A stretch of DNA of 18,607 nucleotides, taken from Clostridium sp. OF03-18AA. GTDB lineage: Bacteria; Bacillota; Clostridia; Lachnospirales; Lachnospiraceae. The first letter of the stretch is position 1; each line of letters begins with the position of its first letter. The stretch covers positions 1-18,607 of the forward strand of contig NZ_QUEP01000026.1 of NCBI RefSeq assembly GCF_003478035.1, written 5' to 3'. Both the position numbers and the translations under genes were made by a program. Shown one piece after another: positions 15,163 to 18,607 of this stretch. The notes under the pieces were generated by a model, which saw nothing but the letters and a program-made list of their open reading frames with translations, was not told the DNA's origin and did not search any database.

Positions 15163-15330
15163 AAACTGTTTTTTGAGGCGCATTCAGATAACATAGGAAA
15201 GCCCGCTTGTGGCGCTTTCTTGAATTGAAAAAAGCCCGCTTTTCGCGAAACTTGGACATTGCATTTTCGTACATTTTTTCGAGGGAAACGCGCTGGTGAT
15301 TGTAATGAGTTGAATAGGCGAAGCCTATTT
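15163..15330. other. Gap after kinase gene with hairpins
   Basis: I find no convincing gene. There is an inverted repeat GAAAGC (15197-15202)/GCTTTC (15214-15219) and a short AAAAGC/GCTTTT one (about 15229-15244). On the minus strand a 94-codon frame (15430-15146) stays open through this gap and the adjoining repeat. It has no proper start and begins in the glycerol-dehydrogenase-like scrap, so I treat it as part of a repeat element. Confidence 0.45.
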
Positions 15331-15332
15331 TT
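15313..15332 (+). terminator. Candidate terminator of the regulator-kinase operon
   Basis: AATAGGC (15313-15319), loop GAA and GCCTATT (15323-15329) are followed by a short T-run. It is about 150 nt past the kinase stop and directly abuts the repeat hairpin at 15331. Confidence 0.55.
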
Positions 15333-15410
15333 AATGTAACAGGAAATTCCGAAGAATTCCCTGTTACATTAAAAGGCATTGACGTGCCAAAGATGCGCAT
15401 TCGCGCGAAG
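15331..15410 (+). repeat. Interspersed hairpin repeat, copy 1
   Basis: A 19-bp near-perfect palindrome (arms 15331-15349 and 15354-15372, loop CGAA, core TGTAACAGGAA) is followed by a conserved tail containing GACGTGCC and TCGCGCGAAGA. The same hairpin plus tail occurs in the same orientation at 18396-18480. The shared part ends at about 15411. Confidence 0.75.
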
Positions 15411-15455
15411 AGGTCGTAAGGCGAATCCACAATAACAGCGGCATAGGTGAAAGTA
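15411..15455 (-). pseudogene. Glycerol dehydrogenase-like gene scrap
   Basis: This 45-nt stretch matches 16885-16929 inside the intact dehydrogenase gene with about seven differences. On the minus strand it encodes DTFTYAAVIVDSPYDL where the intact gene has DHTFINTAVIADSPYDL. It lies between the repeat and the racemase stop. It is probably what is left of a second, related gene cut off by the repeat; recombination from the neighbour is possible. Confidence 0.6.
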
Positions 15456-15456
15456 T

Positions 15457-16152
15457 CTATTCCGACATAATTAAATCAATGAGTGAATCAATGTGAACTT
15501 GCATCACATTAAGGCATGGAACTGATAAATCAATTCCTTTGAAAATCAATGGGAGTTCTGTGCATCCAAGTATGATTGTGTCAACGTTCTCATCTTGAAT
15601 GATTCGTTCTGCAATTGTTCGAAAGTTGTTTTGAGTATCAGATACAACTTTTCCAAGTTCCAGTTCTGTTTCAATTTTTCTACCAATATACTCTTTCTCT
15701 GCCGCATCCGGTGTAATGACTTCGATACCTTTAGATTCGAAAGATTGCTGAAAAAAGGTTCCGTTCATGGTTGGAAGAGTTCCTAACAGGCAAACTTTTC
15801 TGTATCTGTGTGCTTTGGCAAATTCACTTGCGGTATCTACCATACTAACAAGCGGTACAGGAGATACTTTCGATAATGCATCAAAAACAATATGTGTTGT
15901 GATTCCGGTTAGAGCAGCATATTGTACTCCTGCTGCAGAAAGTTGATTGATACCGTTGAGAAGATAATCTGTCAACCCATCATAATCCTGCTTTTTGCAT
16001 AAATTGAGTACGTCAAATACATTAAGACTTTCTATGGTGATATTGGGAAAGAAATTTTGACCACTTTTTTTCTGTACGCCATATTCTATGCTACGATAAT
16101 ATTCAATGGTGGATTCTGGCCCTATTCCACCAATTAATCCTAACTTTTTCAT
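15457..16152 (-). CDS. Aspartate/glutamate racemase-family protein lacking the first catalytic Cys
   Basis: The 231-residue protein opens with KKLGLIGGIGPESTIEYY, the N-terminal signature of cofactor-independent Asp/Glu racemases. These use two thiols, one per side of the substrate. The second site is intact (GCTEL, Cys197). The first, normally CNT.H, reads GITTH, with Gly83 in place of Cys and His87 kept. E. coli YgeA, from memory, uses Thr at this position, so one-Cys members exist, but Gly leaves no acid/base. It may be a one-sided racemase, another enzyme of the superfamily, or inactive. ATG 16152 is chosen since AGAGGT precedes it and the fold starts there. The gene is clearly more A+T-rich than its neighbours. 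It ends in TAG. It may be cotranscribed with the dehydrogenase 116 nt upstream. Confidence 0.85.
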   Translation of the reverse strand: MKKLGLIGGIGPESTIEYYRSIEYGVQKKSGQNFFPNITIESLNVFDVLNLCKKQDYDGLTDYLLNGINQLSAAGVQYAALTGITTHIVFDALSKVSPVPLVSMVDTASEFAKAHRYRKVCLLGTLPTMNGTFFQQSFESKGIEVITPDAAEKEYIGRKIETELELGKVVSDTQNNFRTIAERIIQDENVDTIILGCTELPLIFKGIDLSVPCLNVMQVHIDSLIDLIMSE

Positions 16153-16268
16153 TAATTTTACCTCTGAGTTTAGGAAAGTCTGCAAATATGTTCGTCTTCA
16201 TGAATGCCTTGTGAAAAGCTTCTAATGACTTTCCTGACGGAATGGCATGTAGATATTCCACGGTACAT

Positions 16269-17372
16269 TTATAAGAGCATAGTCTGTTTTTTAAATTCCT
16301 GTCCGATCTTATTCTGTTCTTTCATGCATGCAATAAATTTCTCACGGGTCACATCTTGCGGGCGGTACTGCCATTCGGTGGAAGTGAGAATTCTATCTGC
16401 CATGAGATCAAATTCATCTTCAGTGATATCGATATCATCGAAGCATACCGGAAGACCGATATTGGCATTGAATTTCATGATCGTATCACGGAGAGCGTTC
16501 GCGCCTTCATAGGTGAGCAGGCAGAGAACACCGAGGGATACGACTTCGCCGTGCAGGTGTTCGTGACCATGACGCGTGATTGTGGAGCCGTTATAGACAC
16601 AGTGCGCGAGGGAGGAATTGTAGTAATAATCCGGAATATGAGTCGTCATATTGGAAACGATACCGGTGGAGACGATGATATCCAAAGTGACCTGCATGAG
16701 GGCATCGCTGACTTTGTGCGCTTTTAAGGATGCGAGTGCCTCTTTTCCATAATCCAGGAGCGGTTGTGTGCAGACTTTACTGAGCTGGACACCCATTAAC
16801 GGAGTATGGCTTAAGTGCTTACCTTTGCTGGAAAAAACAGCCTCACATTCTTTGGAGAGTGCGTCGCCGATTCCGGCCCAGAGGAGGTCGTAAGGAGAAT
16901 CCGCAATAACAGCGGTATTGATGAAGGTATGATCAGCAAGCTTCGGATAATAATATTCCCGGAAGGTGCCGTTGGCATTGTAGATGACACAGATGGCAGT
17001 CACGGCCGCGCAGTTGCTGGCAACGGTCGGGAAGGTAAATAGTGGTTTGTCAAGTTCGTTTGCTACATATTTTGCGGTGTCGCAGGCTCTTCCTCCACCG
17101 ACACCAAAGATGATATCTGCGTTGCGGACAGCCGGATTCGCGATCAATGCATTGCCGTTCTCGTAGCTGGAATCACCGCCGTACCAGATGAAATCCGTGA
17201 TCTCAAGATCGGAGCCCTTGATGCCTTCCAGGAGCGCATCTTTTGTTTTTTCCATGGCTGTTTTACCGCCGATCACGACTGCCTTTTTTCCATAGTTTCT
17301 TGCGACGTATGGAAGTTCCTTGTAACAATTTTCACCGATGGAGTAATTAGGAAGATATACACTGTAACTCAT
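16269..17372 (-). CDS. gldA: Glycerol dehydrogenase-type metal-dependent alcohol dehydrogenase
   Basis: The 367-residue protein is the usual length of GldA and related group III alcohol dehydrogenases. It has the NAD-binding stretch GVGGGRACDTAKYVA (~90-104), the TFPTVASNCAAVTA loop and metal ligands at Asp170 (GIGDALSKECEA), His257 (SSLAHCVYNG) and His274 (HEHLHGEVVSLG). It should oxidise glycerol, or reduce a related hydroxyketone, with NAD in the cytoplasm. Glycerol as the true substrate is inferred; glycerol-1-phosphate dehydrogenase-like relatives exist. The start follows a weak AAAGG site. A promoter is placed at 17525-17552, leaving a leader of about 145 nt. Confidence 0.88.
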   Translation of the reverse strand: MSYSVYLPNYSIGENCYKELPYVARNYGKKAVVIGGKTAMEKTKDALLEGIKGSDLEITDFIWYGGDSSYENGNALIANPAVRNADIIFGVGGGRACDTAKYVANELDKPLFTFPTVASNCAAVTAICVIYNANGTFREYYYPKLADHTFINTAVIADSPYDLLWAGIGDALSKECEAVFSSKGKHLSHTPLMGVQLSKVCTQPLLDYGKEALASLKAHKVSDALMQVTLDIIVSTGIVSNMTTHIPDYYYNSSLAHCVYNGSTITRHGHEHLHGEVVSLGVLCLLTYEGANALRDTIMKFNANIGLPVCFDDIDITEDEFDLMADRILTSTEWQYRPQDVTREKFIACMKEQNKIGQEFKKQTMLL

Positions 17373-17680
17373 TTGCTTCTGCCTTTCTTGTTGTGAGCTG
17401 ACAAATATCCGGAAAAGGCGATACCTGTCAGGTTGTGGGGTAACCGTTAGAGGATAGAATAAACTGTCCAGAAGCGTTACGGTTGATAGTAGAGTTTTGT
17501 CATCAAAAAGGATAACTTATCAATATTATAGGCGTTTGGAAAAATAATTCAAGATGTTCTTAATTTATGTCCTTTAAATTTTCCTGCCATTGCACATCAC
17601 ATTGTTCTACTGCAGAAAACCAATGCATGTATGATCATGATTATGCACGAGGAATAAGTTCACAATTAATTCACAAAAAA
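17373..17680. other. Divergent intergenic region between gldA and hsp20
   Basis: No gene is seen here. The left half is the long dehydrogenase leader with a GATAACTTATC palindrome at 17511-17521, just inside the predicted transcript start; a repressor or leader-RNA role is possible. The right part (17560-17680) is A+T-rich with no structure I can support. Confidence 0.5.
17525..17552 (-). promoter_or_regulatory. Promoter of the dehydrogenase gene
   Basis: TTGAAT (17552-17547) and TATAAT (17530-17525) on the minus strand are 16 nt apart. This is a good SigA-type match. The palindrome GATAACTTATC overlaps the expected start site. Confidence 0.65.
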
Positions 17681-17707
17681 TTAGCACTCATCTCTTGACA
17701 GTGCTAA
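17681..17707 (+). promoter_or_regulatory. CIRCE operator (HrcA binding site)
   Basis: TTAGCACTC, a 9-nt spacer and CAGTGCTAA match the CIRCE consensus TTAGCACTC-N9-GAGTGCTAA with a single mismatch. The -35 box TTGACA lies inside it, so bound HrcA would block the hsp20 promoter until heat or unfolded protein ties up GroEL. Confidence 0.9.
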
Positions 17708-17723
17708 TAATATGTGTTATAGT
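17695..17723 (+). promoter_or_regulatory. hsp20 promoter
   Basis: TTGACA (17695-17700) and TATAGT (17718-17723) are separated by exactly 17 nt, a near-consensus SigA promoter overlapping CIRCE. The leader to ATG 17836 is about 105 nt. Confidence 0.88.
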
Positions 17724-17773
17724 ACATACAGAACAAAGGAAGAGAGAAAGAAATCAAAGGGATGCAAAAAGTC

Positions 17774-17797
17774 CTGGAGATTTTCAGAATCTCCCAG
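17774..17797 (+). promoter_or_regulatory. Hairpin in the hsp20 leader RNA
   Basis: GGAGATT (17776-17782), loop TTCAG and AATCTCC (17788-17794) form a stem that extends through CT/AG with a bulge. It lies ~40 nt before the start and does not cover the GGAGGA site at 17823-17828, so it is not a simple ribosome-binding-site thermometer. It may stabilise the mRNA. Confidence 0.4.
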
Positions 17798-17835
17798 ACA
17801 ATAGATTTCAGATATTCTGATTGGAGGAATGATTT

Positions 17836-18285
17836 ATGTATATGCCGAGTATTTTTGGAGAGAGTTTATTTGATGATATGTTCCCGTTTGATGACAGCTT
17901 CTTTACTTCTAAGAAGAATCCGCTGTATGGAAAGAATGCTTCGAGAGTTATGAAAACTGATATCAAGGAGAATGAAGGTTCCTATGAACTGGACATCGAT
18001 CTTCCGGGATTCAAGAAAGATGAGATCACTGCAGAATTGAAGGATGGTTATCTGACCGTCAGCGCTGCTAAGGGTCTTGATAAGGATGAGGAAGATAAGA
18101 AAGGTCATTATATCCGTCAGGAGCGTTATTCCGGAGCAATGAGCAGAACCTTCTATGTTGGCGAAGATGTAAAGCAGGAAGATATCAAGGCTAAATTTGA
18201 AAATGGTATCTTAAGCCTGTCCGTTCCGAAACCGGTTGAGCAGAAGAAGGTTGAAACTTCTAAGCGTATTGCGATCGAAGGTTAA
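17836..18285 (+). CDS. hsp20: Small heat-shock protein, Hsp20/alpha-crystallin family
   Basis: The 149-residue protein is typical in length. A short N-terminal arm (MPSIFGESLFDDMF) is followed by the alpha-crystallin domain (~40-135): KTDIKENEGSYELDIDLPGF, then KKDEITAELKDGYLTV, then GHYIRQERYSGAMSRTFYV. The conserved FENGILSLSVPK, the A..NG.L.... signature of the family, comes near the end. It acts as an ATP-independent holdase for unfolding proteins in the cytoplasm. The start is ATG 17836 after GGAGGA; the 2-codon alternative MP start is less well spaced. Control is by CIRCE/HrcA. It is monocistronic, with a terminator at 18351. Confidence 0.95.
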   Translation: MYMPSIFGESLFDDMFPFDDSFFTSKKNPLYGKNASRVMKTDIKENEGSYELDIDLPGFKKDEITAELKDGYLTVSAAKGLDKDEEDKKGHYIRQERYSGAMSRTFYVGEDVKQEDIKAKFENGILSLSVPKPVEQKKVETSKRIAIEG

Positions 18286-18294
18286 GGAAGCGCG

Positions 18295-18316
18295 GCAGAC
18301 AGTGAAAGCTGTCTGC
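18295..18316 (+). terminator. Hairpin just after hsp20 stop
   Basis: GCAGACAG, loop TGAAAG and CTGTCTGC form a perfect 8-bp stem 10 nt after the stop codon. There is no T-run, so it is more likely a 3' mRNA-stability hairpin than the terminator itself. Confidence 0.5.
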
Positions 18317-18350
18317 GGTGTATGGTATCAATGAAAATAACCTGTAGCTG

Positions 18351-18401
18351 AAAAGGACCGTTGCCTTTGCAGAGAGATCTGTGGGGCAGCGGTTCTTTTT
18401 T
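18351..18401 (+). terminator. hsp20 intrinsic terminator
   Basis: AAAAGGACCGTTGCC (18351-18365) pairs over 15 bp (two wobbles) with GGCAGCGGTTCTTTT (18385-18399), followed by T. The T-run is shared with the start of the repeat hairpin at 18396. Confidence 0.85.
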
Positions 18402-18480
18402 ATGTAACAGGAAATTCATAGGAAGTTCCTGTTACATAAAAAGGAACTGACGTGCCCAAAATGCGCACTCGCGCGAAGAT
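18396..18480 (+). repeat. Interspersed hairpin repeat, copy 2
   Basis: The hairpin arms are at 18396-18417 and about 18421-18442, with core TATGTAACAGGAA and loop ATA. The tail at 18443-18479 carries GACGTGCC and CTCGCGCGAAGA. It matches 15331-15410 closely. Further right, GCGCGAG (18508-18514) can pair with CTCGCGC in the tail, so this copy may extend further than copy 1. Confidence 0.75.
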
Positions 18481-18566
18481 GCAGATTGTCGCAAGCGCCT
18501 GCGCGTGGCGCGAGAATGTGCCAAGGCAAATTCTTTTATATAAAAGGTACAGCTGCACGTTATTGG

Positions 18567-18607
18567 TTTATCATAAAATCGGCAGAATACCCCCATTCCT
18601 CGTAGGT
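18567..18607 (+). repeat. IS200/IS605-type left end, copy 2 (runs off window)
   Basis: TTTATCATAAAATCGGCAG and the adjoining C-rich run repeat the minus-strand sequence of 986-945 with a few changes. The orientation is opposite to copy 1. If the first is a tnpB left end, an IS200/IS605 element should begin here and lie to the right on the plus strand. Confidence 0.55.

Noticed and set aside
15146..15430. Minus-strand 94-codon frame
   Set aside because: It begins within the dehydrogenase scrap and runs through the repeat hairpin and kinase 3' end; no start or ribosome-binding site. Treated as part of the repeat.
16172..16235. AGGAAAGTC/GACTTTCCT inverted repeat upstream of the racemase
   Set aside because: The arms are 9 bp with a ~46-nt loop and no T-run or link to a promoter; likely chance.
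1..18607. CRISPR arrays or phage structural genes
   Set aside because: No regularly spaced direct repeats with unique spacers and no phage-type proteins were seen.

Overview
The window looks like an accessory stretch of a Lachnospiraceae-type Firmicute chromosome. The evidence is a 23S rRNA 3' end followed by tRNA-Gly, a CIRCE-controlled small heat-shock gene, IS200/IS605 debris, LytTR signalling and an S-layer-homology (SLH) surface protein. The family-level assignment is inference; no marker gene here fixes genus or species.

Layout. 1-217: end of 23S rRNA, tRNA-Gly(GCC) and a strong terminator. 291-990: scrap of mobile DNA, with a recombinase C-terminal remnant joined to the N-terminal quarter of a TnpB and its IS left end. 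1014-10303 (minus strand): an operon of two small receiver-like proteins without phospho-acceptor residues, followed one base later by a giant secreted surface protein. That reading frame spans 2821 codons but carries one in-frame TAG at 5244-5246. 10304-10500: a divergent control region with two perfect GTTTAAGACGCA repeats 20 bp apart and a terminator hairpin in the leader of the minus operon. 10501-15162 (plus strand): a tight operon of a LytTR response regulator, a membrane-anchored surface protein and a 7TM GHKL histidine kinase. 15163-15456: a hairpin-bearing interspersed repeat abutting a scrap of glycerol-dehydrogenase-like sequence. 15457-17372 (minus): an aspartate/glutamate racemase-family gene without the first catalytic Cys, and a glycerol dehydrogenase-type metal alcohol dehydrogenase. 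17681-18401: CIRCE, promoter, hsp20 and terminator. 18396-18607: a second copy of the interspersed repeat and a second IS left end, inverted relative to the first, running off the window.

Main idea. 1101-15162 reads as one self-contained cell-surface regulatory module. A 7TM sensor kinase and LytTR regulator flank an anchored surface protein, and they diverge from an operon of two degenerate receivers and a huge adhesin-like protein. The two surface proteins appear to share a beta-sandwich module near their C-termini. The LytTR-type repeats lie where they could serve both promoters. Function is inferred from domains and layout only.

Caveat. The internal TAG may be a real nonsense mutation, a readthrough site or a sequence error. 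TAG is the normal stop of two other genes here (9914 and 15457), so general reassignment of TAG is unlikely.
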